NCBI GenBank assembly: GCA_030248295.1
Contig: JASANH010001722.1
Location: 1-64,000, forward strand
Reading direction: 5' to 3'
Length of the DNA stretch: 64,000 nucleotides
From: Mesodorylaimus sp. YZB2_4
Taxonomy: Eukaryota > Nematoda > Enoplea > Dorylaimida > Dorylaimidae
Below are positions 11,494-22,790 of this stretch, piece by piece. The notes beneath the pieces were generated by a model that had not been told where the DNA came from, searched no databases, and saw only the letters and a list, made by a program, of their open reading frames with translations. The first letter of the stretch is position 1. The number at the start of each line of letters is the position of its first letter. Position numbers and translations under genes: made by a program.

Positions 11494-12895
11494 CTATGGT
11501 AAATAACTGAAGTGATAACAGTCGGGAACACCAGTTAAACGCTGGGTGGTATCTTTATAGTACCAGGATAATAGATCACATTTTTGATTGACTGCATACC
11601 AATTGTATCCGCGACACCATATTTTGCTCGCACAGTGCGTTTCGTAGTCTTCTGTTGATACCAATGGTAGGTCGCCCTCGATCACTGTCTCGCCTATGCA
11701 TGTATTTGGAATGAAAGTGAAATTTTGAATTTGGTCTAAAAACCAACTTTTTGTTAAATGAAGGATTTTTGTCCTCAATTGCAGGTTGATAAATCACCGG
11801 GTCACAGTGGCAGTTGACACTCAAAATAGGTGACACTTAAAAGTATGATAGAGTTTCAGAGATTATAAAGACAGGGATCGGGAGCGCCAGACCAATTAGT
11901 GAAACAAGCGTGGTTGCGACAATCCGGTGTATTTATTTTTGGACAGTTCTTCTCGAAACTTTTAGCCATAACTAACTTCATGTCAGCGACAACTTTGTGA
12001 AAACAAATCTGCTTAATCAAACAGTTTGAACTTCGAGGCCCGATTTTGACGGAAATTCGGGGAGGAAGGGAATTGGGGCTGGTTTCGTGGCATAGAGGGC
12101 TCGGCGTCTGCCGCATTTTCGCTGTTACGGGCGAGTGATGCTCGCAACTCAGTAAATGACTTTATGCGCAGTGTCCCTCCACCCTCAAGTGATCACGACT
12201 TTGCTTGTGCGCTAAAACAGGAACAGAAACAGAAACAGATACCTACAGATAACTTACTATAAAACGTGCAGGACCAAATTTTCTCGCCAACATACAGCGT
12301 CAGTAACGAGTGTAAAATTAGGCCTTAGCCTGTAGCAACTACTGTTAAGCGCGAAAATGTCGTCGCCCAAGCGGGTTAACAGCGGACTTGGTTGCCCATT
12401 TTCGAGCCATCTGGTCAATTCAAATCGATAGCGTCGCCACCAGTGGTGATATTAGTAGCTGCTGCGTCACGGACCATTTCCATGTACGGACCAGCGTTGC
12501 TGTAGCTGGGTCCGAACGTGGTCATCTGCGCAGAAAAATACACACATTGACACGTCTTACTACGAAAAAAATTTTAATTTCCCACCAGGAAACTCTTTAT
12601 ATCGTTAAACTCATTCGTTGAGTGTATTTGAAACAGCGTGGCGTTATATTTGGCACAAAGTTTCCCCGTGCTCGTGAAATTGGATTTTGCTGCACTTTGA
12701 CCGCCAACCACGAAGAAGCAACGTCCTCCCGGTAGTGAACCCTTCGTACACGCCCTGAACGTGGTGCTCTGTGACTTCTGAGCATGGGACAACGCTAGCT
12801 TTGTAACATTTTTCCTGCTGCGAAAGAAAGGCTATGTTCGAAATCATGATAGAATATGAAAACAGCCCAAGTCCAAGTGCAGAAATGCGCTGCAT
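11494..12895 (-). pseudogene. Disrupted paralogue of the C-type lectin-PAN gene
   Basis: Same layout as the gene at 3610-8225, but broken. A start and hydrophobic leader (12895) run into lectin sequence. Relative to the intact paralogue there is a one-base insertion just before the GRCFFVVGG block (near 12735), which puts the following frame out of phase. In the second lectin exon (about 12523-12255) one base is missing within the IDL-TRW block near 12425, giving an immediate stop. The PAN exon (11735-11494) is intact and carries the same CRGYN, CDLLSWYY and CYHFSYLP motifs. The introns are compact. Splicing around both defects seems unlikely, so I call it a pseudogene; assembly errors remain possible. 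Confidence 0.7.
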
Positions 12896-13064
12896 TCGTT
12901 TCTATGACGGTATTTTAAGGTGCTTATGCCAAAACGGAATTCAAGCTAATGCAAATTCAACCACAATTACTTCACTTCGCATATCTAGCTGTTGAAACGA
13001 TATGGCGTATGGTATCAACATCTTGTATCACATTCTCAGCCCCTCGTGCATAAAATGACATACA

Positions 13065-15396
13065 CTAGCATTTGAGCGTGCCATCATAACGTTGCGATTC
13101 ACCAATCTTCTTGCCAGTGTTAACATCAGCACACCAGGCCATGCCAGTCGACGCACTGATTTGAAGTGGCTTGTACAAACCTACGAACAGCGAATCGAGC
13201 GATGCCAGCTTAAGAGTACAGCCACTTACCCGAGCTGTCGCATTGCGGCCGGTAAGTGCCGATCAGTCGACCGTTAGTCGTCTTGGCCAACTGCACTATG
13301 CAAGCTGCAGAGGGAGAGGAACGTCAGAGGGGTGAAATAAAAATAGGACCTGCTTCTTACCTGGACACGATGGCTGTTGTCCGGGACCAACTTCAGTTCC
13401 ATCTATTTTGATACCTGTGGTGGGATTAGCACACCACGAGTAACCAGTAGAACCGTGGGTTTGGATCAATTTGTAGTTTCCTAGAAACTGTTGACGGTCT
13501 CTGTCTCACATGTGTCCAAACCATTCAGCTACCTCTCTCAGTGCATTGTGGAGTGAAAGCTCCAGGAAAAGTTGGGGCGTTGGCGGTGGCTTCCAATTCT
13601 TGGGCACATGGTCCACTTGTATCACGCTTTTTGCGACCTGCAGTAAAAAAGGTGTAGCCGTTTGTCATGCAGTGAACACAGACTTGGAATGTTACCATCG
13701 CATCGGAGCGTGCCATCATGGCGCTGAGGGCTAGTTAGTTTCTTTCCAGTCTCCGGGTCAGCGCACCAAGCCAAGCCAGTTGACGCGCTGAATTGGACGC
13801 GCTTAAAGTTGCCTGAAAATAATTACTTACCATGAGATGGATCGATCAATATAAAGTTGATTAGTCAGTCAGAAGTGTGCAAGACTGACTCGATAAGAGG
13901 CGGACAAACTGCTGCTGACTGCGAGGCCTCAGCAATAGGCTTGACGACTAGGTGTCTATGCAGCATGTGTCAAGCCTCTGGGCGTCCAGTCTGAGCGCGT
14001 CTGACAAGAACTCAACGTTTTTCCACGCCAAAGACCCGACAACCGCTAAAGGTTAGGATCTATGGGGTCCTACGGCCCCAAACTGGTCGAACTCGAATTT
14101 TACAGTCTATATAGTCTAAGGTCATGCACTTACCCTCGTTGTCGCATTGTGGGCGGTATGCGCCGATCAAGATCTGCTCATTGGCATGGGCCAGCAGGGT
14201 CACGCAGGCTGCAATCAGATTACATAGATCTAGCTGATCTGAACATGAGCATTAGCAGGACACGTACCTGGACAGTGGGGGCCGTCCTGTCCTGGTCCCG
14301 CTTCAGTGCCCTCGATCTTCACGCCAGTGTTTGGATTGACGCACCAGGAATAACCAGTCGAGCCGTGGTGTTGAACCAGTTGATAATGGCCTGTAGTTTT
14401 GTCAGTTTATTGCACATATTATACACGATCTAGCATGATATACCTTTTGCTGTGCACTCGGGTTTGAAAGCTCCTGGCACTGCTGGAACGTCAGCCGTGG
14501 CTTCCAATTCTTGAGCGCAACGTCCAGCAGCTGCACGCTTGTTGCGAGCTGCAATGCAATCGAGTTAGTTTCTAGCGCGGGCCTTGCCGCAACACAGACC
14601 AACTTACCATTGCATCTAAGAGTACCATCATTTCGTTGGGGCGAGGTCAGTTTGGCACCAGTCACAGGGTCAGCACACCAGGCCAAGCCAGTCGAAGCAC
14701 TGAATTGGAGGCTCTTGAAATTACCTGCAAAAATGGACTTATGTCTGGCTGCTCAGCACTACCCTGTCAGTAAGATTTACCAGATTGATCGCACTGCGGT
14801 CGATATGCACCAATCAGGATCTTATCCAATGCTTGAGCCAGCAAAGTCACGCAACCTGCAGAAGTCCGGTGGGCGTAAAGCATCTCCCACGAGCACCCAG
14901 GGCTGTCTTACCAGGGCATTGAGCCTGCCCTTGAGCAGGAGCCACTTCTGTGCCTTCGATCTTGACTCCAGTTCGTGGATCGACACACCACGAGTAACCA
15001 GTGGATCCGTGTCTTTGTATCAGTTGGTAGTCACCTGAATGCACTCATCGCGGTACATATGTGCAGCCTTCGTGCCTGGCGGGCCTTAGTGAGTCCCATG
15101 GTCCCCTGTCTGGAAGACGTCAACCACTCGGGGTGATGTTTTAGCTTCAGCTATAGTCGCAAGACTTGTTTCGCCTGCTGTCTGCCACATTCCCTGCTAC
15201 CTGCCAGGCTTGGTTTGCATTTACCATATACTCTTAGCTTACCCTTCTCGGTGCATTGTGGTCTATAGGAACCAAACATAGCTGGTCGATCGGCCGAATT
15301 GTCCAGTTCTTGCGCGCAAAGACCAGCAGCACTGCTCTCTCCTATGGTGCATAGGAGAAAAGACAATGAGGCAACCAGCAATGATCGAGAATCCAT
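13065..15396 (-). CDS. Secreted multi-thyroglobulin type-1 (thyropin-like) protein
   Basis: Twelve exons: 15396-15243, 15034-14912, 14855-14781, 14724-14608, 14548-14444, 14390-14268, 14208-14134, 13812-13696, 13637-13533, 13480-13361, 13304-13230, 13180-13065. The total is 1305 nt, 434 aa. The start at 15396 gives a clean signal peptide (MDSRSLLVASLSFLLC); an in-frame Met lies 8 codons upstream. Six Tg1 domains follow, each split across two exons by phase-1 introns. Motifs alternate: HGSTGYSWC in odd domains, SASTG(L/M)AWCAD in even ones. Every domain lacks the Cys of the usual QC motif and the first Cys of CWCV, so the second disulfide is lost in concert. Domains 3 and 5 are preceded by RNKR and RKKR, furin-type sites. 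Some Tg1 proteins inhibit cysteine proteases (thyropins); inhibition here is inference. Confidence 0.9.
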
Positions 15397-16903
15397 ACTT
15401 TGCTCAAATGGATTATGCACTGCGCTAACCGAACGTAATCCATCAATAAAGTCCGCCCTCTTTTATAGCCGTCCCGACCGCTTGACTTATTCAAATAAAT
15501 TCTAATCAAATAAAACCCTCTGTTTGCATATTTGCACTCACCCATGCCTGTCCCCCTGCAATATGCTAAATTTCTGTGTAAGGCCTAAAGTGAATGGGAA
15601 TAGAACAAGAATCTAATGAATAACAATTTGCTCAAACCTGTCCTGATCGTACCATATTCTTCCTAGCACCAAAAGTTTGAGCAGAAGCATCTGGACGTGA
15701 ATTATGAATAAAAATGCTGATTGGTGGCTCATAACAGGTAAACTAAGTTATGAATAGGAAAGCAGTCATTAGTCGACTGGACGAGAGAGCAATCTTTGCA
15801 AAATACGTTGAGAAAATTCTTGATAAGAAAACTTTGCATATTTTGCAAAATTGAAAAACAGTTGCTGGAAGTATGAGTGTCAGCAACAGACCATCAGTAC
15901 CTGGAAATATAACTTTCTCACTATGAGCTTTGTATGAGCGACCCAGATGCGAAATGATTTATAAGTCAAGCCATGTGGGTGAAAAGGCGGTGGGCGGATA
16001 TCCAGTTCAGGACTGGTGCGCCACGAGACTAAATTATTTCTCATCTGTTGAAGCTTTGATGGGTCACAAAGCAACATGCAAAAATACCTTTCTCACTGAG
16101 TTACTCCCAAGTGCCGTGACAAGTCCTACAAATAAAGAGAGACCCTGTTTTCTAATGCTAATTTAACGAATGGCAAGTCTATTTTATTTGGCCGCATAGA
16201 CAGTAGTTGCTGCGCATACTATATGCAAGCGATTCAATTGTAACTACTATCTGTTTTCTTTACAAATGTACACGCAGCCTTTGCGGCAACGTGAAGAGCG
16301 TGTATATTCTCATAGAAAACAGGTTATACCACGAGTATTCCAGTTCCTGGACGGTTTTACACATCTGGTCTGGCGTACCGCCGATAATGCGCTGGTTTTG
16401 CGTTGCTAAACTCCAGCAGAAGGGACCAGGCTCTAGTGTTTTTAACCTTTTGAATTATCCCTTTCCTTGACCTACAGTATCCTCAAAAAATTTTCCAACC
16501 TGACCCTGAATTTGAAAAGGGGCCGTATCAATTAGGGGTTTCACAGATTTCTGACCTCTTGACCATGAGGATATTTCTAACGTTAGAAATTACCTATACT
16601 GTGAAATTTATGTTTATTCCCCTTCCGGAAAAAATCTAGTATTTTAGTTACAAAATATTCCATTACCTTCAAAAAATTAGGAAATTTTTTTGAGTAGCTG
16701 CAAAAAAAATCATCTTTTTGCTTGCTTTCATGCCTCGTTTGCTGTTTTGTTGCACGTGTTCCCCCTCACCCAGAAATAAGGTTTTTTCGAAGGCCACGCT
16801 ATCATCCATATCTCATGCTTTGACAAAAATAAAAAGTTGAATAAAAAAGCTGCAAAAATAACCACAGACAAAATTATCTACGACCCTCCATCCAGAGTCC
16901 TGC

Positions 16904-16990
16904 ATGGGTACCCATACCCGTACCCATACCCGTACCCACCCGTACCCGGCGGGTATGGGTACGGGTTTAAGTAAGGGTCGGCGGGTACAG
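16904..16990 (+). repeat. GGGTAC/GGGTAT degenerate tandem repeat
   Basis: A partly palindromic cluster of cccatacccgtaccc words followed by gggtatgggtacggg words. A second cluster of the same vocabulary lies at 18318-18400. This is a short-period repeat, not a telomere array. Confidence 0.75.
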
Positions 16991-17109
16991 GTATTCGTTC
17001 TTGTTTTTTCTTTCAACAGCACAGCAAATTTTAATCTTATGCAGTTTGTGACTGTTTTTAGCGAATCAGTTCTGATGTCTGCTTTTTTAGGCTAGTTGTG
17101 ACCACTGTT

Positions 17110-17215
17110 GATATCAATATCCACATCTACATGTAATCGATATCGATATTATTTGTCATATCGATATCGAAATCGTATCCATATCCATATCCGTATCTTC
17201 TGGGATATCCATATC
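17110..17215 (+). repeat. ATATCC/ATATCG degenerate hexamer repeat
   Basis: Successive atatcgatatcg, atatccatatcc and related hexamers. The unit drifts along the array, as expected for slippage followed by point mutation. Confidence 0.75.
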
Positions 17216-18046
17216 TACTATCTGTTTTTTTGGAATGTACACGCGGCACGTGAAGGGCGTGTATTCTCAAAGAAAACAGGTAATATATTATATCTTTCCA
17301 CAACCAAAATATTGATAAAAAGGTATGGATAATCAAGCGTTTTTGAGATTTGAAAATGGTTGTTTACTGCAAAAAGGAACCTGGTTTATATCGAAAAGCC
17401 GCTGAGGTGCCATCCGTGAAGGACGTCAAGACCCCTTGAGGTGGGTGCCACATGACTCGACACGACTGACTGACTGACTTCTTGATTACCTGTCTGAGGG
17501 GGCTGAGGGAAAATAAGGGTGTGGCGCAGGTGTAGTTTGATGTAGGATAGGACTTTCTTGTATGCATGTCCTGCGACTCACGATCAGACACGTCTCATCT
17601 ATAATTGTGAAACTGGCTCCTGCGCACAAACTACCTTGTTTTGTAGTAGTACAGCTACAATAGTTGTTGTTGACCTCTCCAGGTAAGCTACACTAGCGCG
17701 TTTGATTGCAGTGTCACGAATCTAGGTTTCATAGAGCAGCTGCTCATTCCTGATTGACTGTATGGTCACCTTTGGGTCATCGGTCAGCCATAACTGCCAA
17801 AATGCCTTTAGCTAAACATTTTAAAAGGCACTCCTCGTCGATTTCGACTCCGTTACTCTGACATGAATGCAGTTTCATTCAGAGTTTTAGATTGCCATGT
17901 TGTTGTCAGCTTCAGGCTTCTAAGTTTACTGTAAATTGAGACGTTTATTTCCAAGGGAACAAGAATTCCAATAAAATACGCAAAATAGACATTATTCAGA
18001 CGTTTAGCGCTAAAGCATTTGGCTCAAGGACTTTGACCACAACTGA

Positions 18047-18172
18047 CCAGTTGGCCAGACGCCTCTAATATTTTGCAAATAGCTTTCTTTTACACCGTAG
18101 AAAACATTACAATTTTTGGTTGCTGAAAGTTCGACTTAACGGTTGGCGATGTTCCCCTGTCAGATTACTGCT
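18047..18172. repeat. Solo arm of foldback family A
   Basis: A single copy of the arm seen in 36797-37233, from gaccagttggccagacgcct to gttggcgatgttcccctgtc, with no inverted partner nearby. It suggests deletion of the other arm or recombination. Confidence 0.7.
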
Positions 18173-18841
18173 TCAAGAAAGTCTTTTGTCTTGCATAGTG
18201 AATAAACTTTTTAATGAAAATTGAACCACTTTTGTTGAAAACTCTGGTTTTCTATAATTATTTTCATGAATTGATTAGTTTTCTGTTGTGATGCTCCATT
18301 CGAACATTTATCGAAAAACCGGGTACGGGTATGGGTATGGGTGGATTTTCTGAAAAATTACTGGTATGGGTAAGGTCCGCCGGGTACGGGTATAAGTATG
18401 GCACCAAATTTTGTCAGCGGGAGAACCCACCAACAAATTTAAAAATTTCTTTCACTTATTATAGTGCTTCTATGACATTATCATGCGAAAGGCCGCATCA
18501 ATTTTATTGCTCAGCACTCGAAAATAATATGTCATTTTTACATTCTTGAATAAATTGGCTTGCCGTGAATTACTGCCTTGGAGATGCAAATTTAAAAAGT
18601 TTTAGATCCACTGGTGCCAATTTTTGGATATACTGTATAATTTCCTAAATCCAGTATACCCTAGCAATTTTCGAAAACAAAACAGGATCCGCATCAGAAT
18701 CCGCTTTTTTTCTGACAGACGTTTTTTGAATGATTTACAATGATTATAATGAAACTAAAAATTTTCACTTTTATCAGTGCGTGTTATCGCGAATTCATGC
18801 ATCGAAGTTGCACAACTTTTGACAATTTACGAAATTTCATC

Positions 18842-19862
18842 ATGAAGAGAGTACTCAAAAAGTTGTCAGCGTTGGTCATTGCTGCTACTGTTATAAATAT
18901 ATTACATTTTTATAAAGTACCGGTAAGCAAAATGTTTTTGGACCGAGCATATTTTTTACTGAGCGTAAAAACCTTGAGCCATTCTCATGCAGTAAAATTG
19001 TCTCCCAATCACTTTATCGTAACTTGCTCAACGTTTTTTCAGGTCAACCAAAAAATATGTCGAGAACTCGACATCAACAATTTCTTCGCTGTTTAATTGC
19101 AACAATTCCCACATTACCTTCTCTTTAGTACCAACACCTGCTTCCAAACTGATTTTTGTCATTATAGATATTTTCAACTCACCCTTTCCAATTTTAACCG
19201 TCGGAAAGTTATTTGAGAAACATAGGGAAGTCGTGATATGATTTGCCAGTACCAGCGGGACTACAATATTCGAATATTGATCAGGTTCAGTATGGGTATA
19301 ACACCGTGGAATAAGACTTGAACTGAAAATATATATCATGAAAAGTTTACACATGGTGACATTATTCAAAATGATTTTTATGATACTTATCCTAATCTAA
19401 GTATAAAATCCATGTCATCTTTAAAATGGGTCAGTTCACATTGCCCTATGGCACATTATATGATGGAAATTGATGACGACGTCGTTGTGAATCCATCAAA
19501 AATGTTAAAATTACTCAACAAGTTTTAATAAATATAAAATTGCTGACAAACGCAGTATAATTTGTCGGGTAGTAAAAAACAATACTATCATGAGACACAT
19601 ATCTCATAAACATTATGTATCTTTCTATGAATGTAGCGGCACAGTTTTTCCAGTCTGTTGCGGTGGGGCAGCTTATATATTTTCTGGAGATTAGGAGTTT
19701 TATTTAGAGGCAAAGAAATATAAATTTTTTCAAAGTGGTCTTGAAGATGCATTTTTTACTGGTATTGTCAGAGAGAGAATTTTTTCTGTTAAGTTATGTA
19801 ATTTGGATCTTCCTGTGAGAATGTTCGAGAAAGACTTAGAAATTGAATATATCGAAGCTTAG
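18842..19862 (+). pseudogene. GT31 (beta-1,3-galactosyltransferase-like) pseudogene
   Basis: A start at 18842 is followed by a type II membrane-anchor-like N-terminus (MKRVLKKLSALVIAA), then a plausible intron (donor gtaagc after 18921, acceptor near 19042). The hallmark GT31 motif RxxIRxTWG is present near 19197-19229 as RRKVI-stop-ET-stop-G, so both the conserved Arg and Trp codons have become stops (TGA, TAG). Downstream, HGDIIQNDFYDTYPNL and EIDDDVVVN (about 19345-19490) match the donor and metal-binding region. CCGGAAYIFSGD, with a following stop, and GLEDAFFTGIV match the C-terminal part. There are several frame changes and stops. The family assignment is firm and the gene is clearly non-functional. 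Confidence 0.85.
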
Positions 19863-20492
19863 AAAAATTGCCATTTTTGTTCACGCGAGTAATAATTTCT
19901 TGTTGGGACAGTATTATCAGTGGCGGAATCTTTCATGAACCAGAAAAACATAGGCTGCAAAGTTTTTTTTAGACTGGACAAATTGTACCTTGTTTTGTTT
20001 TATGCTGTATTTATTAAAAGTTTTTGAAGGATAAATTACGAATGAAGCGAACAGCACTCAGCTCATATGTTTGAAGAAAAGGTTGCAATCGCCAAAAAAA
20101 TTTAGCGATACGTCAAAAATGCGTTAAAATTCTTGGTTATGCATTAAATAATTTTTTTAATTCAACAGGGTTACACAGACAGTTTTTTATAAGCAGACAC
20201 AGCAGAGTTTTTTGCACAGTTTTAATCGAATGAATCGTGTTTAATGCTCAATCTTCAACGTGTGACATAAGTTTTGCGACCTTGTTTAAACTGCCGCCAA
20301 GAATGTTGTGTGCATGTGTTCATTCTTGCGCACCGTCAAAGTTGTCGCAGGACTTATGTCATGCACTGTACATTAGTGTTCCAGTGACCTGGGTTTTTCA
20401 CTGTCTGTCCTGACCCTGACCTTGCCCTTGCCCGAGCCAAAAACAACTTGTAAAACGAAAAAAACGACAAGATAACTTGTAACTCTATTTGG

Positions 20493-20616
20493 GGCCATCC
20501 AAAAGGACGTCCACCAAAAAAGCGTGCTTTTGACTCCCCCCTCCCCCATCCACTCCCGTCCACTTTCCGCTGACCCCCCACCCACCCCCTTGAGTGGACG
20601 CCTTTTATGGATGGCC
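20493..20616. mobile_element. 124-bp MITE with about 22-bp terminal inverted repeats
   Basis: The ends are ggccatccaaaaggacgtcc and the complement of ggccatccataaaaggcgtc. The interior is rich in CCCCC/CCACTCC words. Degenerate partial relatives lie at about 28868-28975 and 29338-29445, with the same gacgtcca end and G-rich interior. No clear target-site duplication. Confidence 0.7.
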
Positions 20617-22254
20617 TCTTTGTTAGCTGGAATAAGGAAGCATCAATGCAGAAAATTGATCCCTTGTTATTCATTACTCTAGAGAAAGGTGAAAAATTTT
20701 TTAGTTCGTTGTTTGCCTGTAGTTTTCTGAACACCATTGGCTCGGAACTTCGGATCGGATAATTCGGATGGTGATTTTTCCGATCCGAAGGGATGAGATC
20801 CGATCGGATCCAGCCGTGACTAACACTAATCTACATACGGGGTTAGACCTGACGGGTCTAATCCAAACGCAAGGGGCCAATGTTGACCCTGTGTTTCGAT
20901 TCTGATGGCTGACTTCTTGGGAAGGGTAATGCCATCATTGATCAGCTTTATGCCCATTTGAGGAAAAAACTACGCGCAGCTGTTACGGAAAAACGGCGAG
21001 GAAAATTGAGAAAGAAGTGCAGCTTCTCGATGACGATGCGCCAGTTTTGTGACTTGCATGGGACCTAATTGAACCACCCGCCCTATTCACCCTCTGACTT
21101 CAAGGTGTTTAAAGATTTGCAAGCAAATGTGAGGGGGGGAAGAGATTCGTTGATGAGAATGGGCTGCAATCAGTAGGCTGGATGGCCACTGGAAAAGTTA
21201 TTGGCATGTCGTGACAGATTGGATATATGTTGTAACTTGGCAAGTGATTATGCCGAGAAGTGCGGAGTATTGGTCTGATTCGTTGTCATTCACTGGACGC
21301 CAGTTGCAAGGACTTTTTGAACTTTTCTCGTATTTTGATCATAAAAAAACTGAGTTAATTGTAAAGAAGTGATCACATGGATGGTTAGTTCATTCAATTT
21401 CACCAGTGTCTTGAGTCCATTTTCTATCTCTAGGATCCAGACTAGAGTTTGCTAGAGCACGCAAAAGAAGTTTTTGGTTTTCCTGTAATTTTATAAATAT
21501 TACAAGGAAATGTAAAAAAATATACAAAATCTGAGGAAATGGTCCATGCATGCATCTTGACATGGAACAAAAATGAAAGAGCGCTGGCGAGTAAGCAGAT
21601 CCGGTTAACCAGAGTTATCCGGTTTTAGCTCCAAATATTGTTTATCGCCGTAAAAAGCTGCCTTCACGCCCACATGCTGGATAGTACTGTAATTTTTTAA
21701 TATTATGTTCGTAAATTGCCACCCAGAGAATCCTTGAGTTGAAAGTTAGTGGCCTAATTAATGTATTGTGTTGACGGCAACAAGTTCCAACTTCTCGAAA
21801 AAATTTTGTAGGTGATATAAACTGTTCGCGACAAATAACAATTGTACACTTACCTCAGCAATCAACTCTGCGGCAGTCTGTCTAACATTATCTGCAAGGC
21901 CCTGTGCTCCTGCCCATTCATGACTGAGCTGACGTTTTCTTCCAAAATGAGTGCGGATGTTCACTCATACTCCATGTTAGACTAAATGGCACAGAATGAA
22001 TTTGCATAAACAACTTAAATGTAAATAGTTTATAACAAGACAGTCTGACATGTGGCTATACAACCAGACAGCTCCAATAATCTGACATCTTAAATCTGTT
22101 CCAGCTGTCCATTGTGCAAGATAACCAGCTAGTATCTGTCAGCTGATTAAACCTGAGGAACAGCCTAATATAATCGCAAAATCAGTTTTTGCCAGGTTAA
22201 ATTTGTGGGAATACACAGTAAGTACATCATACATCACAGGTTTTTTATGTGCGT

Positions 22255-22500
22255 TTTTATTTATAACCATATGCAACAAATAAATATATATCTGTCTATT
22301 TAAAAATTTAACGTAGATATATATGTATACATATATATATTTACGTTTTCTCCAGAAAAAGTTTATATCTAAAAATATTTAGTGATACATTTTTCTGTAA
22401 AATATATATATACATATATATATATGTAATATGTTTGTGTGTGTGTATATATGTGGGTGTGTAAAAAATATTATATACCCATGTATATGTATATACAGTA
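22255..22500 (+). repeat. AT-rich microsatellite region
   Basis: Interrupted runs of ta, ata and gtgtgt words, including atatatatacatatatatatat near 22405. Similar tracts occur at 25965-26100, 26750-27200 and 50560-50760. Confidence 0.8.
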
Positions 22501-22790
22501 TATTGCTGCGCGGTACACGGAACATCACACATTACCGAATTTTTTTCCAATCCATTCTTTGTATAATTACGTTGACAAAAATCGTAAGTTGCCCTTTCAA
22601 TTGTTATCGCTAGTTTGCAATAAACCATTTCTTTGCCTGCTGACTTCGTCAGTGATGCATCCTAGCAATTTGAGAATGAAGCAAAACAAGACCAGGCCGC
22701 ATCTGCCAGCACTGGCGACATACTAAACGGAAAGTCACAATTTTTCTGTGTCCAAGGCGGTTTTTAAAATTCTACGCATAGTCTTAAATT

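Larger units (their letters stand above)
15397..18841. other. Gene-free stretch with several short-word repeats
   Basis: No supported exon. It contains GGGTAC/GGGTAT word clusters (about 16904-16990 and 18318-18400), an ATATCC/ATATCG cluster (about 17110-17215), a partly duplicated block around aatgtacacgc...gaaaacagg (16264-16325 and 17234-17282), and a solo arm of foldback family A (18047-18172). Confidence 0.5.
19863..22790. other. Gene-free stretch with a small MITE
   Basis: No supported exon. It contains the 124-bp inverted-repeat element at 20493-20616, a cgatccgatcgg-like word cluster near 20750-20815, TGACCC words near 20395-20440, and AT-rich microsatellites (about 22255-22500) just upstream of the GT34 gene. 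Confidence 0.5.

Noticed and set aside
16904..16990. Telomeric tract
   Set aside because: Short, partly palindromic and internal; the words vary between GGGTAC and GGGTAT.
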